From positions 62,001-126,000 of the forward strand of contig WHUZ01000079.1 in NCBI GenBank assembly GCA_015179045.1: DNA of 64,000 nucleotides, read 5' to 3'. The stretch's first letter is position 1, and every line of letters starts with the position of its first letter. Positions 31,199 through 41,170 of the stretch are shown in pieces. The position numbers and the translations under genes are program-made. Below the pieces are notes generated by a model, which did not search any database, was not told the DNA's origin, and saw only the letters and a list, made by a program, of their open reading frames with translations. Source of the stretch: Kalaharituber pfeilii (Eukaryota; Ascomycota; Pezizomycetes; Pezizales; Pezizaceae).

Positions 31199-31510
31199 AG
31201 CTGAATTTGACAGGTATGGCAGGTCCGGCCGGACAGGGTGAGATGAGGTTTTTTTTTTATTTTTTTTATTTTTATCATTACTCGCATACCGCCCTGAGGG
31301 CTATGGCGAGGGCTTATTTAAAGGAGAAAAACTACGACCACTAGATACATGTGTTGCGGTGAGATGAGGTAAGATGTGCTCAATTTGACAGGTATGGCAG
31401 ATCCGAGCCGACGGCATGAGGTGAGGTAGAATGAGCTCAATTTCAGATGAATTGCATGCCCGACTTGACGGCATGAGCTGAATTTGACAGGCATGGCCGG
31501 CCCTAGCCAT
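31199..31510. repeat. Dispersed satellite, block 3
   Basis: Same units as block 2 (GAGCTGAATTTGACAGGTAT and GGCAGGTCCGGCC). Interrupted by a family A insertion at 31260. Confidence 0.75.
31260..31357 (-). mobile_element. Short LINE tail, family A
   Basis: Interrupted poly(T), reverse hairpin and about 45 bp of 3' untranslated region. Flanks GGTGAGATGAGG at 31247-31258 and 31358-31369, within satellite block 3. Confidence 0.75.
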
Positions 31511-31688
31511 TTCAGCAGCCATTTCAGCAGCCTTTTCAGTAGCCATTGAAGTAGCCATTTCAGCGGCCATTTCAGGTGCCATTTCATCAGCCATTTCGGT
31601 AGCCGTTTCAGTAGCCATTTCGGCAGCTATTTCGGAAGCCATCTCGGCAGCCATTTCGGCAGCCATTTCGGAAGCCATTTCGGCGGCC
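31500..31688. repeat. 12-bp minisatellite (GCCATTTCGGCA)
   Basis: About 16 units of 12 bp. Reads MAAE/MATE repeats on the minus strand; treated as repeat, not gene. Confidence 0.85.
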
Positions 31689-31707
31689 GACAGTAGGTCT
31701 GAGCCGA

Positions 31708-31797
31708 CGTCGGGTCTTGGCGTTTTGTCCTAATTGGGACGAAAAACACTGGGCAGCTTGTAATCAACCCATACACTCCTCAGCAAGCTGAGTTCGC
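31708..31797 (+). repeat. Conserved ~90-bp dispersed motif, copy 2
   Basis: Second copy of the 26660-26768 motif, ending at CTCCTGGGCAC where duplicated segment S begins. Confidence 0.65.
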
Positions 31798-33107
31798 TCC
31801 TGGGCACTCACAATGATTGCGAAAAAGTTTTGCTGCGGCCCAATCTCCACATATCGACTTCCGACATATCTACTTCTGCCGGAACGAAACCAAGTGCATC
31901 CATCTCCGCCACTGCTGAACTGGGTATATTCGATTTCACAGCTCTCCTTTTCTCTACAGTAGCAGCGGAAGCAAGCAAGTAAGCAGTTCTTTCTTAGTAT
32001 TGCGGCCCATTTTGTTGGATAAGTTGTAAAGCAACCATTGCGAGAAGAGGTAAAGTGATGGTACAAGGAACAGGGAAGCTATTGGACGAGGAGTGCTCGA
32101 GCGACTGGTGCAAGGATAATGGAGCCAGCATGGCGTCCGAAGATGCAGCTGAGAAGGGAACGATCAGTTTTTTTGTTTTTTTTTATATCATTACTCGCGT
32201 GCCGCCTGATAGGCTATGGCGAGGTATGCTTAGTTACATGAAGGATAATAAAGTAGAAAAGAAAATAAAGTAGAAAATAAACCCCCACTCCAATGCCTCC
32301 GCTATGTTCAGTCTTGCCCTGCCCACTCCAATACCTCCGCTATGTTTATCCCCTTCTCCGGCTGTCTCAGTCCGTTCGCTCCGTCTTTTAGCTTTCCCTT
32401 CCATTTCTGACATTCGTTGGCTATGTGTGGGAAATTCTCCGGGGCCTTCCCACACCCCCTGCATTCCGGTGACTCCGCCTTGCCTATGCTCTATCTCCAT
32501 TCCTTGAGCCCCTTATTCCCTAGGATGCCGGCCAGTGTGGATATCCTTCTGCGGTTGCCGATTTGCTGTAGTGGTCGGTATGACATTCGCAGGCGGTTTC
32601 TTTCGTCGGCTCTGAATGCTTTGGCTTCTTGACGGATCCCAGCCTCTGTTACTATGTCCTCTTCGCACTGTAGCGCAGTGCCTACCTTGGCGGCCTTGTC
32701 TGCCTCGGTGTTGCCTTTGACCCCTTTGTGTGGGGAACGATCAGTGTCGCGTACATGGGCAGAGCAGCGATGTAAGCAACAAGAACAGCTGGGGTACAAC
32801 GAGTAAGAAAAGGGGGTGACATGAATTTGGTATATTAGTTAGCAAGTCAGCAAATGTTACAACTGGATACGCTTCACCATAGACCGTACTACAATGAACC
32901 TTACATCTCATCCGCGAGACATGTATCACAGCGCACCTTCTCTGCTCCAGTTCCAGTAGAAGACCTTCCGAACAATATATGTATATACATAATAAGATGA
33001 AATAAAATAACGACAAAATACCAATGAAATAGCGAAAAAATTACAACAAAATAAAGAATGGACATTGGAGAATCCATCCATTTTTCAGAGCTTAAGAAGA
33101 AGCATTT
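31797..33107 (-). repeat. Duplicated segment S, copy 2 (inverted)
   Basis: Reverse complement of 7288-8028, interrupted by the LINE fragment at 32168. The junction at 31797 corresponds exactly to the base next to the TA-flanked element at 8031 in copy 1. Confidence 0.75.
32168..32732 (-). mobile_element. 5'-truncated LINE: end of RNase H to tail
   Basis: Minus strand: KGVKGNTEADKAAKVGTA (end of RNase H), YRPLQQIGNRRRISTLAG, LGNKGLKEWR, then a damaged knuckle region and the family A tail. A 40-bp stretch containing CCACTCCAATRCCTCCGCTA is duplicated in tandem near 32290-32345. Perfect 12-bp duplication GGGAACGATCAG at 32156-32167 and 32733-32744; the empty site is at 7668-7679. Confidence 0.9.
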
Positions 33108-33273
33108 ATGGGTGAGTTGTGTGTTGGAAAGGGCGTCCTGTCGAATCCATTTTTTCCGACGGGAAAAGACTTGTTGCATTTGAAGTAAAGCAAAATTAAA
33201 AGATCTTGATAATTATGTATTCTTTTACACGCTTACAAATTATATTGGGCTGAATCAATCAGTTTTCTTCCAA
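33108..33273. other. Short intergenic junction
   Basis: Unique sequence between segment S copy 2 and duplication D copy 2. Nothing recognised. Confidence 0.4.
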
Positions 33274-33348
33274 GAGAGATCATACAAAGAAACCTGCGAA
33301 TCGGACTGCAGTTGCACTGCTGTAGAGTACAGTAGTAACTTAAGCCAC

Positions 33349-34413
33349 GGCACCTCTCCGGGCATGCCAGTCTGGCTTGCCCGGATGCAGAGGTATCGAC
33401 AGGGGATTGTAGACTAGCCTGTGTACTTCTTAGTGATCAAGCTAAAGGTTTAACTAAGGCTTTAGTTGAGGTTGGAATGGGAGGGCATGGTTAAACATCA
33501 ATTATGTGAATGGCACATCTTCGGCTAGCATGATTGCAAGCCCGTAATTTAAGAGCTGGAGAATACAACGCTATATGCAATAGCTGGATTAGCCACCCGG
33601 TATGCTCTTCCTTGCGCTCACCGACTGCAGCCATTCTTTCAACATAACTCTCCTATTCCACCCACTCTATTTCATCTGCGATGGTTTATTGAGAGCTCTA
33701 CTATTGAATCCGCTACTTGGACTATGCCAGCATTTATTGATCTTCCTCAAGATGAAAGCTCCCCAGAATCAACACCAGCTCTCGCACTAGTATCAGAACA
33801 GGCACCAGCACCAGTACCAGTGCCCGCACTAGCACTAGCATCAACACCGGCTCTAGTGAGCGGCACGAGCCGAGCCAGCTCGAGCTCAAACGAGCCAAGA
33901 TCATGCTTGTGTTTTTCTTGACAGCTCGCTAAAATGCTTAGCCAGTGCAAGGTTTCATAAACTGTAAATACCTAATATAGTAATAATTAGAGACTTGGAG
34001 CTCATGCTGACCTACCAACAACTTCGAAATGCACAATTTAGCTGATAGTAGTGAGAAAGATGAAAATTTAGCTTAGTTTAGTTTAGTTTATTAATATTAT
34101 GTATATAATCAATCCAGGGTCGAGCTAGCTCGTGCCGCTCACTAACCGGCTCTAGCACCCATACCAGTACCGGCGCCGCCACCACCGCCATTTTATAACC
34201 CACTAGTTAATGCAGGCCGTGATCTCTTCTTAAGGTCACTTGCATATGAACAAGCATTTCAGCAAACTCTGATATTTAACCATGCCGTCCCACAACTAAA
34301 GCCTTAGTTTCACCTTTAGCTTGATCACTAAGAAGTACACAGGCTAGTCTACAATCCCCTGTCGATACCCCTGCATCCGGGCAGGCCAGACTGGCCTGCC
34401 CGGAGAGGTCCCG
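33349..34413. mobile_element. 1065-bp MULE-like non-autonomous element
   Basis: Terminal inverted repeats of about 145 bp, first bases GG(C/G)ACCTCTCCGGGCA, with a subterminal palindrome CCGGGCA...TGCCCGG. Flanked by a perfect 10-bp duplication CTTAAGCCAC at 33339-33348 and 34414-34423. Copy 1 carries the single unduplicated CTTAAGCCAC at 14265-14274. Long inverted repeats plus a 9-11 bp duplication are typical of Mutator-like elements. The interior has Thr/Pro/Ala coding-like simple repeats (about 33760-33850) and a nested MITE; no transposase. Confidence 0.92.
33856..34142. mobile_element. 287-bp MITE nested in the MULE-like element
   Basis: Same family as 19851-20111: ends GTGAGCGGCACGAGC. 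TA at both sides (33854-33855, 34143-34144); ACCGGCTCTA also appears on both flanks, so the duplication could be longer, or the host may be locally repetitive. Confidence 0.85.
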
Positions 34414-34453
34414 CTTAAGCCACACGGATGACCTGCATGAATCACAGGGGTAG

Positions 34454-34456
<3 letters not shown>

Positions 34457-34485
<29 letters not shown>

Positions 34486-34545
34486 TTTTTTTTTTCCATG
34501 TGACCCCGATTGCAGGTGCAGGTGTTGGCCATGGCGGGGCACAAG
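34457..34545 (-). mobile_element. Tail-only retroposon, family B (shared)
   Basis: Counterpart of 14298-14390, with poly(T) of different length and a small internal GCAGGT duplication. Confidence 0.7.
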
Positions 34546-34783
34546 GGTACATAAAGTACTCAGCTGTACTTGAGTACAATTGAGTACAAGAGAGCAAAGT
34601 CCTCGCTGGTTCGGACTGGCCAACTTTGCACGATTCCAAAAGGCGGATAGCGCATACGATTTATGCAGCGATCCAAATACTTTCTGAACCAGCCAGCATT
34701 GCTTTTTTGGTTGGGGGGCGCACATAACCACGCATACCGGCTGCCAGCCCATGGCAGGGACACAGGTAGCATGGTTGATGTCT

Positions 34784-35283
34784 CCGGCACTGCCTTGCAA
34801 TGTGAAGACGAAATAGTGACAGAATCAGGGATAAGACAGGAATATAAGGCATCCAGAGCTGCTGAAAGAATCCAAGCCGGGCTGAACTATCGCCCACTCC
34901 AGAAGGCCGACAAACGCCGATACCTGGCCACATTAGCAGGGATATTGGGCAATAAGGGGTTGAAGGAATGGAGGTTCAAGATAGGAAAAGCCACATCTCC
35001 GGAGTGCAGGTGGTGCGGCGAGGCACCGGAGAACTGGGACCACATAAAGAGCGGCTGTTCGGCCTGGAATAGGAAGACCACAAGAGGAGCAGACGTGATA
35101 AGACAGACGGACAAGGACACGAACTTGGCGGAAATCTTGGAATGGGCAGGGGAGGAATAGGACGGCTTTTTCTCTTTTCCTTATTTATTTTACTCTACTT
35201 TATTACTATATTCCTGTAACTAAACATCGCCATAGCCCCTAGGGCGGCATGCGATTAATGAAATAAAAAAAAAAAAAAAAAAA
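34784..35283 (+). mobile_element. 5'-truncated LINE, copy-2 specific
   Basis: An intact frame from the truncation point to the stop at 35160: ALQCEDEIVTESGIRQEY, YRPLQKADKRRYLATLAG, LGNKGLKEWRFKIGK, knuckle CRWCGEAPENWDHIKSGC, then WNRKTTRGAD. The 3' end has a hairpin of the ATCGC/GCGAT type and poly(A). Duplication GGTTGATGTCT at 34773-34783 and 35284-35294; copy 1 keeps the simple site at about 14594. Confidence 0.92.
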
Positions 35284-35440
35284 GGTTGATGTCTCAGCAC
35301 TTTCAAGGTTCAATGTTGGGCATGTATTCCCGATATAAATATAGAAACTCCTTGGATACGGTACCTCATCACTCCAGGAGCATTATGTTGAAGTCAATTG
35401 ATGTCACTGTGAACGAAGAAAATTGGAATTTCATCCCAAT

Positions 35441-35785
35441 GTTTTTTTTTTTTTTTTTTTTTTTTTTTACATCACGTAACCCCGCTTGCAGCGCCAAGCC
35501 ATGGCAGGGTCCCTGGGCAAGCCCTCAAAGCCCGGGGACAGGCTTAACAAAGAAATTTCTATCTACTTATAAAACCTAATTCCAAAAACTTCCGGATGGT
35601 TCCTTCCGGTTTCTACATCAGGGAGGCTCCCCTATATATCTCCACCTCCCCCTCCCCTCTTCTCCACACCTTCGCAGTTTCGCGCGGTGCACTCCTAAAA
35701 CCTGATCCCGGAAAAGAACCTTTCCAACTCATCCCACTCCTCCCCATTCTCTGCCGTCCTTTTCCAGTTCTTCTCCATATCCCCC
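35441..35785 (-). mobile_element. Family B retroposon, 345 bp, copy-2 specific
   Basis: Long form of the family. Minus-strand order: an A/G-rich 5' part with GGACGGCAGAG, the GGGAGCCTCCCTGATG block, GGGCTTTGAGGGCTTG, hairpin, poly(A). Perfect 14-bp duplication AATTTCATCCCAAT at 35427-35440 and 35786-35799; copy 1 is empty here (about 14985-15000). Confidence 0.92.
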
Positions 35786-35963
35786 AATTTCATCCCAATC
35801 GTGTACAGGTTTATGCGGGACGTCCCTCGGCACTAGAATTGACAATTCAGCGACACGTCAAGATTGTACGGCCCAAGCATCGGTGAAGTGGTGAGGGATT
35901 TCCGCGAGCAATTTTTGAATAGTCGTTGCTTCTACCGCATAAGTAGTTACAAGACCAGCAGTC

Positions 35964-37758
35964 ATGACCGATAGCATCCCGGCGAATCTGAATTGGGTGG
36001 ATGATGTCTGTGTTGGAAACTTACGGATGTGTGAGCTATGAATCAAGATCATTATTGCTCAATAGGGATCGAACCGGAAAGTTCTGCGAAATTTACTGAC
36101 GTTTTCTGAGTGATGCTTACAGTGGCGCAATCCGGAAATATATTATATGCAATTGGTGGATACGTCGATCTGCTTGCAGGTAGAGGAATTGCAAATTCAC
36201 ACCTCCAAATACTCAACCTCTCCCAGAGTGTCGACCTGGAGAGTGATTATGCTTCCTTATTTACGGTCCACCGCTTGCCTAACACAATTCCACGCAACTC
36301 CTGGGGATCTTTTTTCGCGCACAAGAAAAAACTACATCTCTTTGGAGGAGTACAAACTGGTCAACCGATATACGAACGAAATGGGACTTTGTCATACTCC
36401 CCGCGTGTTGAATTGGAAGGTGGACTCTGGACTTATGATATTGAGACCAACAAATGGGACGATAGGTCTGACTCAGGACTGGGAATAAACACTGCAAGTC
36501 AATCCGCACGGGCCTATGATCTGGAAGGGGAGGTGGGGTGGTTATATGGTGGAGGTGTGTGGACTGAAAGATATAGAGTAGGTACTGAGCGGCAAGGCGA
36601 GACGACGAGTGTTAGGGAACTGGAAGAGATGATGAGAGTGCCAGAGGTTAGTGGTGCAAAAGATGTGAAGGTTGGAAGGGTACAGGCGCAGAATTCATCT
36701 ACTGTGGGGGGATCACTTCAAGGGAATATGGTATTTATTCCGGACGTTGGGACTGAATGGAAGGGTATATTGGTGTTACTTGGGGGGAGGAAGGAGGGCA
36801 AATCTGAAAATGGCCAAATGAGAGGGACGTTGGTATGTGCGTTGCAGACCTCACTCTATCATCTTATTCTCAGCAGATTCGACGTTCTACACCGACGCAC
36901 TTCTGACACATGCTACGGAATTTGCATATAGAGATCCTTAGAAAGCGTTTTCGTCTATGACATTGGGACTCACACATGGTTCACCCAGCCTACAACCGCC
37001 GAGGGTAATTCATTCCCTGTCCCTAGGGCAGAAGCATGCGCCGTTGTGGCATCCGCATCGGACGGATCCAGTCACAACCTCTATCTGTATGGTGGATATG
37101 ACGGGGACAAGAGGATCGTCGGAGATATTTATATTCTCTCCTTGCCATCGTTTCACTGGGTCAAAGGCGACAAAGGAGTTGAGAACCCAAAAGTGGGTCA
37201 TGCATGTGCGAAGGTGCATGACAAGTACATGGTCGTGCATCGTGGAATCAATCATAGCCCCACAAGCTTCTGCGATCGGTATGGCGGAATAGAACTATTT
37301 GATTTAAGCACCCTAGAGTGGACGACGAAGCTCAATGTGCAATCAGAGTCGGAAAAAGGGCGGTACGAGGTTCCAGAGGGGTTGTATAAAGTGATTGGTG
37401 GCAAGTAAGTTGGCCCCCTTGCTTCTGCGTCCGCTGCAGCATTCTGCAGTTGATATCTTACGGCTTATGTGTATGTGCGCTTATATATCTATGGCCTTCA
37501 AGTGGTCAAGGGGGAGCCACCTTCACTGTCCCTAAAGACGGCTTCAAAGACTACCACCTATACCAAATGTTCAATGTCTCCGCGGACTCAAGTGCCACCA
37601 CCACCTCCAAGGGCTTGGCTGCGGGGGTCATTGCTGGAATTGTCATCGCAAGCGGCGCGTCTCTCGTAATCATTTCGATAGTGTCCTTTAAATTTTTGCC
37701 TTATCTTCTCGGTAAAATCAACAACAGGAATCGGCCCCAGCAAACACAACTCCAGTAG
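35964..37758 (+). CDS. Kelch-repeat membrane protein, duplicate
   Basis: Exons 35964-36030, 36123-36832, 36932-37404 and 37503-37758, 501 codons plus stop, with the same phases as the 15163 gene. Blades include LYAIGGYVD, LHLFGGVQT, GWLYGGGVW, LVLLGGRKE, LYLYGGYDGD and the last RGIN...IELFDLSTLEW, then the AAGVIAGIVIASGASLVII membrane helix. It differs from the tandem-duplicated gene by roughly 60 substitutions, about two thirds changing amino acids on a hand count, concentrated in loops (for example NDNTASLCD against NHSPTSFCD), plus a 6-bp deletion in the Thr linker. The 740 bp after the stop codon differ at only about three sites. Both copies look functional. No signal peptide is visible at this start. 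Confidence 0.85.
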
Positions 37759-38018
37759 CAAGTGCATGAAACGGATAATAATACTTCCCATGGCGATAGG
37801 CCGTCCAAGGCACAATTGCATGAGCTTCGAGCAACGAGTCGGGTAGGAAGCATAAGTATTACCTAAGGCTGGGCATCTGATTTGATAGTTGGTAGCTTCA
37901 CTTGCTTTTTGTTTTACTTTACAACTTCAGATGGTACAGTGCTACTGAGGCTTTCCCCCCCCTCCCCCTCAATATCATTTAATTGGGTGGGATGAGTTCT
38001 CCAATCAATTTACCTCAG

Positions 38019-38081
38019 AATTTTTTTTTTTTTTTTTTTTTATATCATTAAATCGCATGCCGCCCTATGGGCTACGGCGAT
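38019..38081 (-). mobile_element. Tail-only retroposon, family A (shared)
   Basis: Counterpart of 17224-17287 with the same AATTTACCTCAG duplication. Confidence 0.88.
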
Positions 38082-38123
38082 AATTTACCTCAGTATCTAT
38101 TGATAATGTAATGATTATGTTTA

Positions 38124-38318
38124 ATGATAAATAACCTGACGGATTCCCGCATTGTGGCTATGTGGAATGAAAACATGCGTAAAGGAGTTCCACGCCCTAT
38201 AGACACTGAAACGGGGGGATATACATACTTAAGTCAGGAAATTGTATGTTTGGATGCTACCTTCATAGGTAATCCAGCAGTACCACACTGCAGCACTTCT
38301 ATTCGGGACATTCGGTAA
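38124..38318 (+). CDS. 64-residue hypothetical ORF, duplicate
   Basis: Identical in sequence to 17330-17524. See that entry for why this is weak evidence of a gene. Confidence 0.25.
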   Translation: MINNLTDSRIVAMWNENMRKGVPRPIDTETGGYTYLSQEIVCLDATFIGNPAVPHCSTSIRDIR

Positions 38319-38635
38319 TGGAGAGTATTTTTTTATTCACCTATTTATTTATTTATTTTAGAGTAGAGAAGAAAAGGAGAGTATTAAAATTTAAACTTCA
38401 AGTAGTATTTGTAGATGTAATCATTGCGCTTGATGAAGTGGAAGTGGGACGTACCAAGCGGACAGTAACCACATGTTGGTTACTAGAAGCGACGTAGGGC
38501 TTAGCACTGTGGAGATCCATGCCCTACCCCATTAGGTAACATTAATACTTGGCCAGCAAAAACTAACTTCAACAATGAGACCAAGAAGTGCCTCAAGCTG
38601 CTACTGGTTCTCTATACGCTGGTAGGCTGCCAGAA

Positions 38636-38690
38636 AATTTTTTTATATCAGTACTCGGATGCCGCCCTAAGGGCTATAGCGAGGTTGCCA
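38636..38690 (-). mobile_element. Tail-only retroposon, family A (shared)
   Basis: Counterpart of 18039-18098, with a shorter poly(T). Confidence 0.7.
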
Positions 38691-38748
38691 GATATTGCCT
38701 AGCTATAAAAGATAACTGCACTAACCTACCAAAAGGTTCAAAAATTCA

Positions 38749-39540
38749 ATGGAGAATGCGACCCCAGCAGAGACCCAAACAGAGCTGGGCCCTACCATGA
38801 GGACACAGTCCACACAGTCCACACCATCTACGCATAATGCAGATACGCAAACCAAGCAGCTCTTATATGCAGAAGCAGCCGCCGAAGCCTCTGCATTACC
38901 TCCAAAAAGACCAGCCCCTCTCACCCCACCCAGCGTTGTGAAGAAGCGAGATCCACTTGTCTGTCCAGCTGACCAGCTCAAAAGAAAAAGACCACCTCCA
39001 GGGCCACTTCTACTCCAAAGGGCAAGCACCTGTTACAATATAAGCCAGAACCATAACCTGCTACTCCAGCAATAGTGGTTCATGGAATAGCTGTGACCAA
39101 GAGACTGGGGAATGTTCGAAAGTGGTCGGAGGTGGATAATGAATTGGGCATGAAGATCGCTGGGTTCGATGGCTGTTGAAGCAAGAGAGGAGGGAGGGAA
39201 AGGCAACTAGTTCTGTTGTTGTTTACCTGCAGGGGGCAGGTAGGACTAGTCAAATACCAGAGATTCTGCGCATCAGTGGAAACGGTTGGGGAGGACGCAA
39301 TGGAGAATGAGTGGAGAACCCATTGTGTGAACAATGCTTGGTCCATTTACTGTCTGCACCTTGTTCACCTGCAGCCACGGTGAAGCCATGTAGGTAAGTA
39401 GATAGCTAGGTAGCATGGGTGATCCGGCCCACAATCCGGTGTCACAGACCTGCCTCCGGGTAATAAAGTGGTCCTGCCATAGGCTGAGAGCCTGTATGCG
39501 GGGTACGTGATCAAAAAAAAAAAAAAAAAAAAAAAAAAAA
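38749..39540 (+). mobile_element. ORF1 remnant ending in family B tail, duplicate
   Basis: Counterpart of 18152-18919. A 14-bp insertion near 38970 (GACCAGCTC...) shifts the frame relative to copy 1. Same family B hairpin and poly(A) end. Confidence 0.65.
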
Positions 39541-39881
39541 GATGGGACTCGAAGATAGCCCAGAATGCCGCTTCTGCGGCGAAGAACTAGAAACCGTCAC
39601 CCACGTACTGACGCGATGCAAGGTCTGGAGAAGGAAATGGCCGGGAGGAGAAGGGGACTTACTAAGGCCTCCCAAAGCCAAGGATAACGACGCATTGGTG
39701 GACCTATTGAATTGGGTGGGACGGTTGTGATGGATTAATTCAAGGGCGGGATTTCTTTCTTTTCTCATGACGGATTGATTCAAGGGGCGGGACTTCTTTC
39801 TTTCTCTCTTTTCTTCCAATTCTTCGACCTCACCATGTAAATAGACCTCGCCATAGCCCATCGGGCGGCACGCGAGTACTG

Positions 39882-39909
<28 letters not shown>
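39541..39909 (+). mobile_element. LINE 3' end, duplicate
   Basis: Counterpart of 18920-19289: MGLEDSPECRFCGEELETVT through KWPGGEGDLLRPPKAKD to the stop at 39730, 3' untranslated region, family A hairpin, poly(A). Confidence 0.8.
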
Positions 39910-39912
<3 letters not shown>

Positions 39913-40740
39913 CTGGTGGAGTTCTGACTTCGTCCTGTCCCCCTGGCCACCTTCTCTTCTACACCTCACACTTAGACCAGATATGTTGCCCTGCCATGGC
40001 GAATAGCTGCAAGCGGAGTTACGTGAAATAAAAAAAAAAAAAAAGACCAGATATGTTCCATTGTTTCCTCTTCCACACCACACCATCCACATTCTGGACT
40101 ATCTACAATGCTGATTTCAAACCTCCAGCCCATCGGGCCTTCCCCCCCAGTAAACCTCCCAGGGTGCGCACCAGGCTGCCCAACCGCTGAAGTGGTTGGT
40201 AGCTCAGCTGTAACCGCTTCCCTTCCTCCGCCCGCCACTTTTGCCAGCATTCCCATGCCTTCCTCTGTTATCACCTCCTCTTGATAGGAAGCACAGATGT
40301 CAGCCGTGCTTCCTTGTCTGCCCCCTCATTGCCTTCTAGCCCCCTGCGGCCCTTAACCCATTTCACTACCACATTCGGCATCCCTCTGGCCACCGCTTTC
40401 TCCAAGGCAAATCTCGACAGGCTCTACTTGCCCCTGGTGTGGGCCCTCTGCCATATGTGATAGCCTCCTCAATACCCCCAGGGAGTCTGTCACGCCCAGA
40501 AGCTCTTCCTTTCCTCCTCTTCCATGATCTTGGCTATTGCCATCACTTCTGCATCGTTGACTGTGACACTCAACCTAGATCGAATGGTTTTGACCTATGC
40601 CCATCCCAATATCGTGCTCCTGCCTTTCCGTCCAATCCATTTCCATCCTTAGATGTTGCCTTCCAGGCCTTATCCTCTACTTCTGCTTTTCTCTGCATCC
40701 ACTGTTCCTTCGAGGCAGACGCCGAGAGGGCAGGAAGTGC
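39910..40740 (-). mobile_element. LINE C remnant, duplicate and longer
   Basis: Counterpart of 19290-20196, extending further 5' because LINE B is absent: EQWMQRKAEVEDKAWKATSK, DGNGLDGKAGA and LSVTVNDAEVMAIAKIMEE are RNase H sequence. Contains the shared family B tail at about 39988-40043. Confidence 0.75.
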
Positions 40741-41170
40741 TATTAGCAACAACCACTTCCACAGAACGACTGTTCGGAACCACCACGTTTCACCCAGCGA
40801 AACATACATAGATTGAAGGCTCTCAGCATGCTTAGTCTCCTGATCTAAATTTTATTCCAAAATACCCCTCTCCTCAAGTTTCCCCTTTGGGATGAAATTC
40901 TGAGGGGCTTTCCGCGTTCTCCTTTATTGCCAACACAACACAACAATCCAGTGCCAAGAGCCAATAGGAGGGCTCAAACACCAGCTACTCACCAATAGGA
41001 ATGCAAAAAGGGAAGAAGAAGATGAAGACGATATCCTCCTGCAGAGCCCCCACCCCATCCTCAGAGGAGACAACCCATGCCCCCGACCCACCTCCAGAGA
41101 TATTAGATTGGGATATCGTTTGTACGGAAATGAAGGAAAATTGAGCTCTAAATGTGCCATGTTTCTAGCA
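40741..41170 (+). mobile_element. 5' end of an ORF1 element
   Basis: Leader resembling 25070-25354 at roughly 70% by eye (CACCCAGCGAAA, GCTCTCAGC, TGATCT.A.TTTTATTCC), then a start MQKGKKKMKTISSCRAPTPS at 41001 running to DWDIVCTEMKEN and a stop. The equivalent of the 25355 ORF1 start. Truncated 3'. Confidence 0.55.

Larger units (their letters stand above)
33274..40556 (+). repeat. Segmental duplication D, copy 2
   Basis: Counterpart of 13568-20196, same orientation. Homology starts at AGAGAGATCAT and runs through the kelch gene and retroelement remnants to TGCATCGTT, where copy 1 is broken by LINE B. Confidence 0.9.

Noticed and set aside
31301..31678. MAAE-repeat protein on the minus strand
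   Set aside because: A 12-bp minisatellite necessarily gives a 4-residue repeat; it merges into satellite block 3 and has no start context.
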